A stretch of DNA of 64,000 nt from Gammaproteobacteria bacterium (lineage in GTDB: Bacteria; Pseudomonadota; Gammaproteobacteria; Nitrococcales; Nitrococcaceae), in the NCBI GenBank assembly GCA_030433275.1, contig JAUILK010000012.1, positions 1 to 64,000 of the forward strand, read 5' to 3'. A program made the translations under genes and the position numbers. The first letter of the stretch is position 1. Every line of letters begins with the position of its first letter. Of this stretch, positions 1 through 7,857 are shown piece after piece. The notes beneath the pieces were generated by a model that worked only from the letters and a program-made list of their open reading frames with translations, did not search any database and was not told the DNA's origin.

Positions 1-117
1 TCACTGGCAATGCCGCCATTATACCGGCTGGGGCAGTCGGGATTATTTCAGAGTCTCCTTAACTACCCACCTTATCAGTAGGATCTGATTAAGAGTATTT
101 AATTAAAAAGTTTTTCA

Positions 118-657
118 ATGCCTAGATATTTTGTTAATAACAGACATGCTCAGCCATCACTGGGTGGGTTAATGTTACCCTTGCCACCGACTGATGGTCC
201 CATCATGATCAGAGCACAGCAAAATGTGGCTGATTTGTTGAGTGTCGCTATGTCAAAAGCAGTGGTTGGTGTTGTTAATCAGCAGCCACATAATGGTATC
301 TGGACCTCTGGCGTATCAGACTGCGCAGTGTTGGTGGTGATGGAGTGGGATCAGCATGCAAACCATTGGCAAAATTTCTTTTTTGAACATATCGCAGGTG
401 GTGATATCAGTAATGCTAACAAAAACCAGCTGCAGCAAATGATGACGAATTCGAATGTCAATAATTGTTATGCTGTAATTGGACATTATTTTGGTGTGCT
501 CGACAACCCCGACACTTCTACTGTTTTCAGTAATATTAAGAGGTTTTTAATTGCTCAGAATGTGCCAGCAGAAAATATTACAGAGTATATCTCTGGAATG
601 AACGGAATGCGCTTTGGAATTTTATTTTTCGGTGGCTTATTTGGCGAGGTTATTTGA
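118..657 (+). CDS. Hypothetical 179-aa protein, possible Cys-His deamidase-like fold
   Basis: I do not recognise a named family. The gene is visibly AT-rich compared with everything downstream, which suggests recent transfer. No signal peptide or clear membrane segment is seen. Residues 62-96 carry a cysteine (C69) in a hydrophobic strand followed by a histidine (H91) and GG (VMEW...FEHIAGG). That layout is loosely like the Cys/His core of CheD and CNF/BLF-type glutamine deamidases, but the spacing (22 residues) is longer than in those families and the usual Thr/Ser-Gly-Cys is not clean. The C-terminus is glycine- and phenylalanine-rich. It stands alone; the next gene is convergent and about 210 bp away. 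Function unknown. Confidence 0.6.
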   Translation: MPRYFVNNRHAQPSLGGLMLPLPPTDGPIMIRAQQNVADLLSVAMSKAVVGVVNQQPHNGIWTSGVSDCAVLVVMEWDQHANHWQNFFFEHIAGGDISNANKNQLQQMMTNSNVNNCYAVIGHYFGVLDNPDTSTVFSNIKRFLIAQNVPAENITEYISGMNGMRFGILFFGGLFGEVI

Positions 658-864
658 TAAAAAATCCGCGGAGATAAAAATTAATCGCTGCAAAACTAGC
701 GTTATTTGTTTGCCTTGAAAGGCGTTTTGTTCAACAACACTATTTCGACTACACTCATCCTGACACTGGGGATAGGTACTGTGAATGGGCATTACGCGGA
801 TAGGTGCCTTTTTTATAAGGCTTACCAAATCCTTGTTAGTGTTACAACCGCCTGAATACATGCT

Positions 865-896
865 TCTCAGCTCAGCCCAGCAGCGCTGAGCTGAGA
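865..896. repeat. Perfect inverted repeat over the stop codon of the ArsA-like gene
   Basis: The arms TCTCAGCTCAG (865-875) and CTGAGCTGAGA (886-896) are perfect complements of 11 bp around a 10-nt loop. The stop codon of the minus-strand ArsA-like gene (867-869) lies in one arm. No T-tract follows on the minus strand, so it is at best a weak or Rho-assisted terminator, or an mRNA 3'-end stabiliser. Confidence 0.5.
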
Positions 897-1802
897 GGCA
901 ACGGCGCGCAGTTGCTCCAAGCTGGTGATATCGCGCGCATCGTGGACGATGCGGGCGGCGCCAATGGCGGCGAAGCGGCGTTCGATCTCGGCTAAATACT
1001 CGGCCTGCTGGCTGAGCCGCGCGCGCATAAACGCCCCTTCCGCGTCGGCCGGCAGCACCCGGTTGACCAGTAGCTGCCCCACGGTGAGGCGGCTGTCCTG
1101 CAGCGCGCGCAGCGCCCGGGCGGTCTCCTCGATAGGCAGCCGCTCGGGGATGAGCACCAGGTAGAAGCACGCGTCTTCCAACAAGCGCCGGCGGGCCTGC
1201 TCGAAGCGACGTTGGCGCTCGGCAAGCCGCTCGAGCACCGGATCTTCGTCGCGCGCCGGCTCCCGGCCGGCCATGTTGCGCAGCATGCGCTCCATTCCGC
1301 TGACCCGCTCGCGCTGGCGACGCACGCCCTGCACCCAGGCGGTGAGCAAGCTCGGCAGGGTGAGCAGGCGCAGCGTCTGCCCGGTCGGAGCGGTATCGAA
1401 GACGATGCGCTCGAACTCCTCCGGGCAGCGGCCGATCAGCTCGACGAAGCGGTCGAAGAGCGCCGCTTCATCCGTGCCGGGGCTGGATCGGGCAAGATCG
1501 AGCTGCCTTTCCACGGTCGCGATGATCTCCGGGCTCACCGCCACCCGTGCGTCGGCCTTGATGCGCTCGATATGGCGTTCGGCCTCGGCTGCAGCATCGA
1601 TTTCGACCGCCCAGAGATCGCCGGCCACCCGACCGGGCTCGGCTCCGAGCGGGCAGCCGAACACATCGCCGGTGGAATGGGCCGGATCAGTGGAGACCAG
1701 CAGTATCCGCTCACCCGCCTCGGCACGCTGCAAGGCAAAGGCGGCGGCGAGCGTCGTCTTGCCCACCCCGCCCTTACCGCCGAAGAAAATCAGCCTGGCC
1801 AT
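867..1802 (-). CDS. ArsA/Get3-family ATPase
   Basis: A 311-aa deviant-Walker P-loop ATPase of the ArsA/Get3 family. The N-terminus has the P-loop GGKGGVGKTT (residues 8-17) with its signature first lysine, then a switch I-like STDPAHS segment and a switch II-like FDTAPTGQTLRLL. It is a single-domain protein, about half the length of the duplicated plasmid ArsA. No arsR, arsB or arsD is adjacent. Instead it is last in an apparent minus-strand operon after cstA, a 38-aa ORF and a small CC-ending protein, 10 bp after the latter. Role inferred: ATP-dependent handling of a client or metal linked to the CstA transporter rather than arsenite export. The family call is firm, the substrate is not. Confidence 0.9.
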   Translation of the reverse strand: MARLIFFGGKGGVGKTTLAAAFALQRAEAGERILLVSTDPAHSTGDVFGCPLGAEPGRVAGDLWAVEIDAAAEAERHIERIKADARVAVSPEIIATVERQLDLARSSPGTDEAALFDRFVELIGRCPEEFERIVFDTAPTGQTLRLLTLPSLLTAWVQGVRRQRERVSGMERMLRNMAGREPARDEDPVLERLAERQRRFEQARRRLLEDACFYLVLIPERLPIEETARALRALQDSRLTVGQLLVNRVLPADAEGAFMRARLSQQAEYLAEIERRFAAIGAARIVHDARDITSLEQLRAVASQLSAAGLS

Positions 1803-1812
1803 TGGCAGCTCG

Positions 1813-2079
1813 TCAGCAGCAGAAACCGATCTCCGGAAAGCGCTCTAGGCCCATGCGTCGGTGCCATTGGTGGAAGGCTTCGACCATTTCCGGGTAGAGC
1901 TCCAGCGTATAGTAACTCGCCGGGTTCGGGACCCCCAGGGCTTCGAGAAAGAGCATGGCAAGCAGCGCGTCCTGCTGGCGGTTGGCCTCCCGTTGCAGGG
2001 CCGAGCGCCAAGGCGCGGTGAAGAGCTCGTCGTGGAAGGCTTCAATACGACGATAGAGGCGAGGCAGATCAGGCGGCAC
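1813..2079 (-). CDS. Small CC-terminal protein (cory-CC-star-like)
   Basis: An 88-aa protein ending in Phe-Cys-Cys-stop, with conserved-looking blocks LYRRIEAFHDELFTAPWR, LEALGVPNPASYYTLELYP and FHQWHRRMGLER. I recall a small database family called cory-CC-star with this C-terminal Cys-Cys signature that occurs near CstA-type transporters; I could not check this. The start is GTG at 2079, which overlaps the end of the upstream 38-aa ORF by 11 bases, so translation is probably coupled. It has no signal peptide or membrane segment. The terminal Cys pair suggests metal or redox binding. It lies between cstA and the ArsA-like ATPase, so the three may act together. Confidence 0.75.
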   Translation of the reverse strand: MPPDLPRLYRRIEAFHDELFTAPWRSALQREANRQQDALLAMLFLEALGVPNPASYYTLELYPEMVEAFHQWHRRMGLERFPEIGFCC

Positions 2080-2185
2080 TGGAGTCGGCCTCCGCGGTCG
2101 TTGTGACCGCCGGCAACGCCAATCCCGGACCGAGGACCTTGAAATTCCGCTCCCCAGTCCAGCTGAGGCAATACATCACGGCCAT
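2069..2185 (-). CDS. Putative 38-aa ORF between cstA and the CC-terminal gene
   Basis: A short reading frame starts at ATG 2185-2183 and stops at TGA 2071-2069. Its protein begins MAVMYCLSWTGERNFKVLG and ends ADSSAA. It has an excellent Shine-Dalgarno, GAGGAGGG, centred about 5 bases before the ATG. It fills the gap after the cstA stop codon (2217-2215) almost exactly and overlaps the GTG start of the next gene, as expected for a real coupled cistron. The aromatic/Cys-rich first half is not random-looking. No family recognised. It could also be a leader whose translation re-initiates the downstream gene. Confidence 0.55.
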   Translation of the reverse strand: MAVMYCLSWTGERNFKVLGPGLALPAVTTTAEADSSAA

Positions 2186-2214
2186 TCCCTCCTCGTCGAC
2201 CGGGCCAATCTTTT

Positions 2215-3921
2215 TTAGCGCTCAACCGGCACCGCCTGAGCCCTCGATGCACGGCGCAGCCGGTTGAACGCCACGATCGCCTCCACCAGCAGCCAAACGC
2301 TCAAGACCAGAATGATGGAATCCAAACTCAGCAGCAACCAATCCCTCTGGGTATAAAACGTCACCAGGTTCAAAAACAGCGCGTAGACCGTCATGAACAG
2401 CAAGAACACCAGCGGGATGAGCGGAGCAACCGGATTGCACCGGCGCGCGGCAGTCCACACCGCAACCACCGCCAGAGTGAGCCCGGCGGTGAGCTGATTG
2501 GTGGTGCCGAACAGCTGCCAGAGACGACCGAAAGCAAAGCCCTGCTCGCCGCCGCCCGGCGCGAGCGCCAAGGCCAGCGGCGCCGCCACCCCCGCGGTGG
2601 TGGCGAGGGTAACGTTGCGGGCCAGCCAACGCGCGCCGATCAGCTCGCCGACCTCCTGGAAAATATAGCGCTGCAGGCGCACGCCCGTGTCCATGGTGGT
2701 ACCGGCGAAGGTGATGACCACCACCGAGGCGAAGATCGCCCCCAGCTCCGGCGGGATGCCGAGATGACTCACGAAGTGGCCGACACCGCCCACGAAATTA
2801 CCCACCGCACCGCTCGAGGCAGTACCGAAATCCACGTATTTCTCGTTCCAGACAGCGGCGGTGCCGATACCCGCCGTAGTGGCGAGGATGGCACCCAAAG
2901 CGAGCGAACCTTCCCCCAGGGCGCCCAAATAGCCTACATAGCGGGCGTCGGTCTCTTTGTCGAGCTGCTTGGAGGTGGTGCCCGAGGCGACCAGACTGTG
3001 AAAGCCGGAGATCGCCCCGCAGGCGATGGTGATGAACAGAAACGGAAACCAGCTCGGCGAGTCGGCCGCGATATGGGTATTGACCGCAGGTGCGTTGATG
3101 GTGTCGAAGCCGGCCAGCACACCGCAAAAGATCAGCCCGAGGGCGACGAACAGCTGATGGGAGTTGATGTAGTCGCGGGGCTGGAGCAGCATCCAGACCG
3201 GCAGCCGCGAGGCGAACCAAGTATAGAGGAAGATCAGCAGGATCCAGGTGGTCTTCGGGCTGAGCCCGGCGAGCGCCGCCAGGTCGTCGACCGACACCGG
3301 GTAGAGCTGGCCGACCGGAATCATGATATAAAGGACAACCAACCCGATCAGCGAAGGGATCAGTGCCGGGGAGCGTGACCGGTAGACCCGCTGGCCGACC
3401 GCGATGGCGATGGGAATGACGGCAACGGCCGGGATCACCGCGGCCGGATTGGCGATGAACAGCGTCGCCATGACTGCGGCGAAAACCGCGTTCACCAAGG
3501 TCAACAGGAAAAACAGGATGATCAGGAACAGCGACCGCGCCCGACTGCTGATGACGCTGCCCGAGAGCGTACCGATGTTCTGTCCTTTGTTGCGCACGGA
3601 GGTGACCAGGGCACCGGTATCGTGCACCCCGGCGGCAAAGATAGCGCCGAACACCACCCACAGCATCGCCGGCAGCCAACCCCAGTAGACGGCGATGGCC
3701 GGACCGACAATCGGTGCGGCGCCGGCCACCGAGGTAAAGTGGTGACCGAAGAGCACGTGTTTGTTGGTCGGGACATAGTCGACGCCGTCCTTGAGCTCGT
3801 GCGCCGGCGTGACGAAGTTCGGATCAAGCCGGTAGACCTTTTCGGCCAAATACCGGGAATAGAGACGAAACCCGAGATAGAAGGCCGTAAATACGAGTAC
3901 GGCCACCACCACTGCCGGCAC
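2215..3921 (-). CDS. cstA: Carbon starvation protein CstA family transporter
   Basis: A 568-aa polytopic inner-membrane protein of the CstA family, whose characterised members import pyruvate or peptides. The N-terminal segment is typical: one membrane helix, then YSRYLAEKVYRLD and the conserved VPTNKHVLFGHHFTSVAGAAPIVGP block (about residues 50-75), then AGVHD. Around a dozen further hydrophobic helices follow. It is shorter than E. coli CstA (about 700 aa), similar to the short CstA-like group. The GTG start at 3921 is chosen because AAGGAG lies 6 bases upstream. The usual partner YbdD/YjiX is absent; the following genes are a 38-aa ORF, a CC-terminal protein and an ArsA-like ATPase. Confidence 0.93.
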   Translation of the reverse strand: MPAVVVAVLVFTAFYLGFRLYSRYLAEKVYRLDPNFVTPAHELKDGVDYVPTNKHVLFGHHFTSVAGAAPIVGPAIAVYWGWLPAMLWVVFGAIFAAGVHDTGALVTSVRNKGQNIGTLSGSVISSRARSLFLIILFFLLTLVNAVFAAVMATLFIANPAAVIPAVAVIPIAIAVGQRVYRSRSPALIPSLIGLVVLYIMIPVGQLYPVSVDDLAALAGLSPKTTWILLIFLYTWFASRLPVWMLLQPRDYINSHQLFVALGLIFCGVLAGFDTINAPAVNTHIAADSPSWFPFLFITIACGAISGFHSLVASGTTSKQLDKETDARYVGYLGALGEGSLALGAILATTAGIGTAAVWNEKYVDFGTASSGAVGNFVGGVGHFVSHLGIPPELGAIFASVVVITFAGTTMDTGVRLQRYIFQEVGELIGARWLARNVTLATTAGVAAPLALALAPGGGEQGFAFGRLWQLFGTTNQLTAGLTLAVVAVWTAARRCNPVAPLIPLVFLLFMTVYALFLNLVTFYTQRDWLLLSLDSIILVLSVWLLVEAIVAFNRLRRASRAQAVPVER

Positions 3922-4040
3922 GTGTTTCTCCTTACTTGCGCTTGCTCCGCCCCAGCGCTATTCCCCGCCACTCCGCCGGCCACCCACCAAATCGACCGCA
4001 CGCCAATACGAACGGCGGCGTCCGCGCTCATGCCGGTAGC

Positions 4041-4802
4041 TCATCGCTGATCCGCTGCGCCACCACCTGCATCGGGCCAGTAGTGGCTGTCCGGCAGCGG
4101 GCGCGGACCAAAGATCGCTTGTCCGACCCGTACGACCGTCGCGCCCTCCTCCACGGCGATCTCGAAATCTCCCGACATGCCCATCGACAGCTCGTCGAGC
4201 ACGATCGCGGGCGGCGCCATGTCGCGGAGCCGATCCCGAAGGGCTCTGAGCCGGCGGAAACAGGCCCGGACACGCACCGTATCCGGGTCGAAGACGGCCA
4301 GCGTCATAAGACCGCGCACCCGCAGCGCCGAATACGCCGGCAGCGCGCGCAGAAAATCGGCAACGGCCTCGGGGGCAAGGCCGAATTTGCTCGCCTCATC
4401 AGAGGTGTTGACCTGCACGAGCACGTCGAGCCCTCGGCCCGTACTTTGCAAACGGCGCTCCAGCGCCTCGGCCAGCCGCAGGCTGTCCAAGGCCTGGAAC
4501 TCGCGCGCGAAGCGGGCCACCTGTTTGGCTTTGTTGGTCTGCAGGTGGCCTATGATACTCCAGATGACCGGCAGATCCGCGAGGCGTTCCGCCTTGGCGT
4601 CGGCCTCCTGGATCTTGTTCTCGCCGAACTCGCTGAGCCCGGCCGCAAAGGCCTCACGCAGCCGCTCGGCGGCGACCGTCTTGGTCACCGGCAGGAGCCG
4701 CACCTCCTCCGGCGCGCGACCGGCGCGCACGCAGGCCTGCGCAATGCGCCGGCGCACTTCGTCGCAGCGCTCTCTTATCAACTGAGTAGCGGCATTATCC
4801 AT
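4041..4802 (-). CDS. yggS: YggS/PLPBP family pyridoxal-phosphate homeostasis protein
   Basis: A PLP-binding protein of the YggS/PROSC family, which buffers free pyridoxal phosphate and affects amino-acid and keto-acid pools. The PLP-binding lysine is K41 in RLLPVTKTVA. Family blocks FGENKIQE, WSIIGHLQTNK and LSMGMSGDFEIAVEEGATVVRVGQAIFG (shown here in parts) are all present. ATG 4802 is preferred over an upstream in-frame start because the protein then begins MDNAATQLIRER, in line with the family. It is a single-domain TIM-barrel protein of ordinary length. The C-terminal 15 residues past GPRPL are extra. It lies upstream of cstA on the same strand, about 120 bp away. Confidence 0.92.
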   Translation of the reverse strand: MDNAATQLIRERCDEVRRRIAQACVRAGRAPEEVRLLPVTKTVAAERLREAFAAGLSEFGENKIQEADAKAERLADLPVIWSIIGHLQTNKAKQVARFAREFQALDSLRLAEALERRLQSTGRGLDVLVQVNTSDEASKFGLAPEAVADFLRALPAYSALRVRGLMTLAVFDPDTVRVRACFRRLRALRDRLRDMAPPAIVLDELSMGMSGDFEIAVEEGATVVRVGQAIFGPRPLPDSHYWPDAGGGAADQR

Positions 4803-4934
4803 ACGCTTCCAGTGCCATGCATCTGGCCAGACCCGGGCTACCACTGGGGGGCAGAACGGCTTGACCTAGTGTAGCGCGGCATAATTAATGGAACTTAAAA
4901 TTCTGTGTTGTGCCCTATTACAAATAGCATACCC

Positions 4935-5200
4935 AGGCAAAACACCGTAATACGAGTCGCCCCGGTACTTGAGTTGAATCCGAAGGAAGAGCAGCAACTA
5001 CGCCAGTTGGAGCAATCGAATACGGCAGGCGTGCGTGAAGCGCCGGGGGGGGGGCAGTGATCGTGTTGCTGGCGGGTAAAAGCATGACCAACCACGTAAT
5101 GGCCGGTGGTTACCAGTCTCAGCGAGATCGCGCCGACCTGCCAGCCTATCTGCCGGATCGCATCCACGCTCATACCCTGATTCTGTTTTTGGCTTTAGTT
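4935..5200 (+). pseudogene. IS630-family transposase N-terminal remnant (copy 1)
   Basis: Translation in shifting frames gives RVAPVLELNPKEEQQLRQLEQ, then VIVLLAGKSMTNHVMAG, matching the helix-turn-helix N-terminus of IS630-type transposases (typically RVAL-L---E--L--LAR... then RARIVLLAAEGM-N--IA). A run of ten G at 5045-5054 separates the two frames. The catalytic DDE part is missing. The first 90 bp are clearly similar to copy 2 at about 7205-7300. No terminal inverted repeats were identified. Confidence 0.7.
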
Positions 5201-5290
5201 ATAGCGTGGGATGCGCATTGTCCAGCCGGCAATGCCTGCACGCCGGAGCGGGCGCTGCGCATCCCGCACTATAATTTGAGTGCCATCCTA

Positions 5291-5334
5291 CTGCGGCCGG
5301 TCGCCCCACGCGAGTGTGGGGCGATCGGCCGCAG
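5291..5334. terminator. Long hairpin downstream of the NarK-like gene
   Basis: The arms at 5291-5309 and 5316-5334 pair over 19 positions with one G-T wobble around a 6-nt loop; the arm begins CTGCGGCCGGTCGCCCC. It lies 84 bp past the stop of the minus-strand porter gene. No poly-T tail follows on either strand, so it may be a Rho-type terminator, a REP-like element or the trace of an insertion-sequence end. Confidence 0.5.
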
Positions 5335-5417
5335 GAAAGCAATTCGATCTATTTCAGGGCCTGAAAATGCCCGTGCCGAAACAAACCGCCTAGACCTATT
5401 AGGTCATTATTTCGCAT

Positions 5418-6680
5418 TTATGAAGCTTCGGTCTGCATTTGTGAAGCTTCGGTATAATCTTTGGAATAGTCTATGGGTGCTGCATGCTTGAATCCGACAC
5501 GCGTAAACACAATGTAGAATCCGGCGATGTTCATCAGCGCCCAGACGACAAAGCCTCCAGTATAACCGCCCATAGACGTGCTAACAGCCATGACGCCCGT
5601 CATGGTGGCCCCGCAGGCTGCACCGGCGGCCTTGGCTAGCCCGCTGACCGTACCGACCTGTCGGAAGTAGACCGGAATCAGCTTGATCACCCCGGCCGCA
5701 GCAGCGCCGGAGATCAGCGCATGCACATAAATGGCGAATAGCTCGATCTTCAGTGACATCTGCATGGCGACAAGCACGGTCAGAAGAGCCATAACGCAGT
5801 ACATCGGCTTCAGAACGCTCAGGGTATCGAAACGATCGGCCAACCAGCCGCCCAACGGCCGGGTAATGGCGACGCAGACCACCATCAACGGGGTGTACAC
5901 CATGGACGCGTGGCTGGGATCCACATGCCACTGGGTGGCCAGATAGGTCGGCATAAACGACGCGAAAAACACGAGGGTCCCGAAGGACACCCAGTAAAGG
6001 TAAGCAACCAGCCATACCACCACGCCCGAACGGTACACGCCGATGATGTCACGCATCTTAAGGCCTTTCTGCATGCGATACGGCGAATCGGACGTAAAGA
6101 GCCAATAAAGCAGCGCCATCACCAGTGCAGCCGTGGCGAAAATCGGGAATATCAGACGCCAGCCGTCCGGACCCGAGGCGTGATCAACCACGAAAGTGAC
6201 GGTCATCAAGCCGACGATGATTCCGAGGTTGCCCAGAGCAAAGATGCCAAGGGCCGTACCCTGCTTCGATCGGGGGTACCAGTTCGATACATGAGCGTTG
6301 CCGACTACGAAGCTCGCACCCCCGAGCCCGAGCAACAACCCCACAGCCAGAAAGCCGAGGTAGCTATCGGCGAAGTATCCATAAGCCAGGGGAAAGACGA
6401 GGGTCAGAAGCAAAATCGTGAAAACCCTCCGGCCACCATATTTGTCCGTCCAGATGCCGAGCGGGATGCTGATGCCGGCCGCGAACAAAGGCTCCATCGC
6501 AGCCAGGATGAGCACTTGAGTGGAGCTGAAATCGTACCACTCGATCAGAAAGGGGGCGAGCGCCGAAAACATTCCCCAAATCGCAAAACCGAGCGAAAAC
6601 CCCAGGAACGCCAATAACATAACCCTGGAGTTGCCCGGCGCCTCGCCCTTCGGACTAACCGCGACAGATGGATTTCCCAC
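5418..6680 (-). CDS. NarK-like MFS transporter (nitrate/nitrite porter family)
   Basis: A 420-aa major facilitator with 12 predicted membrane segments. The motif between helices 4 and 5, GLGGASFVVGNAHVSNWYP followed by KQGTALGIFALGNLG, resembles the nitrate signature of the NNP family. A second G-rich motif is seen near RPLGGWLADRFD and MTGVMAVSTSMGG. It is shorter than fused NarK proteins. The GTG start at 6680 has AGGAGG 6 bases upstream. Its upstream region is AT-rich, and no clear FNR box was found. No nitrate reductase gene is nearby. The gene lies between two decayed IS630 copies, which suggests it was moved or was once part of a composite element. Substrate is inferred only. Confidence 0.82.
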   Translation of the reverse strand: MGNPSVAVSPKGEAPGNSRVMLLAFLGFSLGFAIWGMFSALAPFLIEWYDFSSTQVLILAAMEPLFAAGISIPLGIWTDKYGGRRVFTILLLTLVFPLAYGYFADSYLGFLAVGLLLGLGGASFVVGNAHVSNWYPRSKQGTALGIFALGNLGIIVGLMTVTFVVDHASGPDGWRLIFPIFATAALVMALLYWLFTSDSPYRMQKGLKMRDIIGVYRSGVVVWLVAYLYWVSFGTLVFFASFMPTYLATQWHVDPSHASMVYTPLMVVCVAITRPLGGWLADRFDTLSVLKPMYCVMALLTVLVAMQMSLKIELFAIYVHALISGAAAAGVIKLIPVYFRQVGTVSGLAKAAGAACGATMTGVMAVSTSMGGYTGGFVVWALMNIAGFYIVFTRVGFKHAAPIDYSKDYTEASQMQTEAS

Positions 6681-7189
6681 GACTTCCTCCTACAAAAAGA
6701 CATATTTAAAAGATATATTTATTTGCCGAGTATTTAATTCGCCGGGTCAGGTCGCGAATCACAAATAGCTTTTAATGACTCCAAATTGACACGGATTATT
6801 TCCCTTTAGAAAGCCCGGCTCAAATAGCAATACTCTAACTTGCAAATAATGGAACCACCCGCTTAACGCCCTATTCTCCTTTGCGCCGAATGCTTGGGTC
6901 CATGATTCTTGCTGCATGGACGCGAAAGCTGCGATGCAGGATTGTCACGTAATCTGATTTAGAATACTGCCCAAGGATGGTTGTTCGGCCTGATAAGACC
7001 TTCCTTATTTTTATACTACCTTTCGCTTTTGCGTTTGTCACGCCAAAGCATCCGCACGCCACACCGCCAGGCAGTGACTGGACTGGTCAGGAGCACGCTA
7101 GCCTTTAACTCTGCGGTTATCCGCACAAAAGCAGTATGGGCGAAACCCACGCAACCTTCAAGATGTGCAACTTCCGCTACCCTACCATT
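6681..7189. other. Intergenic region without a recognised gene
   Basis: About 500 bp, AT-rich near the porter start (6690-6780) and mixed after. Short ORFs here look like shadows and have no family match. The part nearest the porter must carry its promoter, but no confident -35/-10 pair was identified. Confidence 0.5.
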
Positions 7190-7855
7190 AAGCGCAGCGC
7201 CGAACAGAAAATCGTAATGCGAGTCGCCCTCGTGCGTGAGTTGAACCCAAAGCAAGAGAAGATGTAGAAGCGGCGCAAGCTGGAACAATCGAATACGGCA
7301 AACCCAAGGCTCAAGCCCCGCCGCCCGAGACCTTCAAGATCTCGTGAAACCCGCAGTTTATCGAAAAAGCTGATGTTCTCCTGCTACGAGAAAAACCAAA
7401 TCCAACTCCTGGACCGCACGCAATCGGGATTGCCCTCGAAGAAAGGTCGGGCGACGACGATCCATGACTACAAACGCCACGACATCACCACGTTCTTTGC
7501 GGCACTCAATGTCCTGGATGGCGCTGTCACCGGCGGCCAATGTCAGACGCGCCATGGTCACACCGAATCACTGAAGTTTCTGCGTCAGATCGAGTGAAAG
7601 ATTCCGAAGGGCGGGGCATTGCCCCTAATCTGCGGCAATTACGCCATCCACAAACACCACAGGTGAAACCCCGACTCGCCAAGCACCCGCTCGTTCATAC
7701 CCACTTCACGCTCGCTGCAGCCTCATAGCTCAACATGGGCGAACGCTTCTTCCGCGATTTCACCACAGAGGGCTTCGGCGGGGTGTGTTTACCCTCGTGC
7801 TCGAACTCACCCAAACGATTGAGGCGTGTATCGCTGAGCACAATCGGAACAGCAT
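7190..7855 (+). pseudogene. IS630-family transposase remnant (copy 2, with DDE region)
   Basis: The shifted frames spell an IS630 transposase. RVALVRELNPKQEKM is the N-terminus with an in-frame stop. Then comes a deletion, then EKNQIQLLDRTQSGLP, KKGRATTIHDYKRH and FFAALNVLDGAVTG from the catalytic core, then NYAIHKH and GERFFRDFTTEGF from the C-terminal part. Canonical copies read DEKSQIQALDRTQPGLP, DYKRHGTTTLFAALNVLDG and VERFFRDLT. At least three frame changes and several stops make it inactive. It ends against the 3' end of glgC. Confidence 0.88.
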
Positions 7856-7857
7856 GC

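Noticed and set aside
18-23. TATAAT on the minus strand near the window start
   Set aside because: No convincing -35 partner, and the gene it would serve lies outside the window.
4895-5173. Minus-strand 92-aa ORF
   Set aside because: It is antisense to the IS630 remnant, whose plus-strand frames match a known family.
7016-7288. Minus-strand 90-aa ORF
   Set aside because: Antisense to the second IS630 remnant; no family match.
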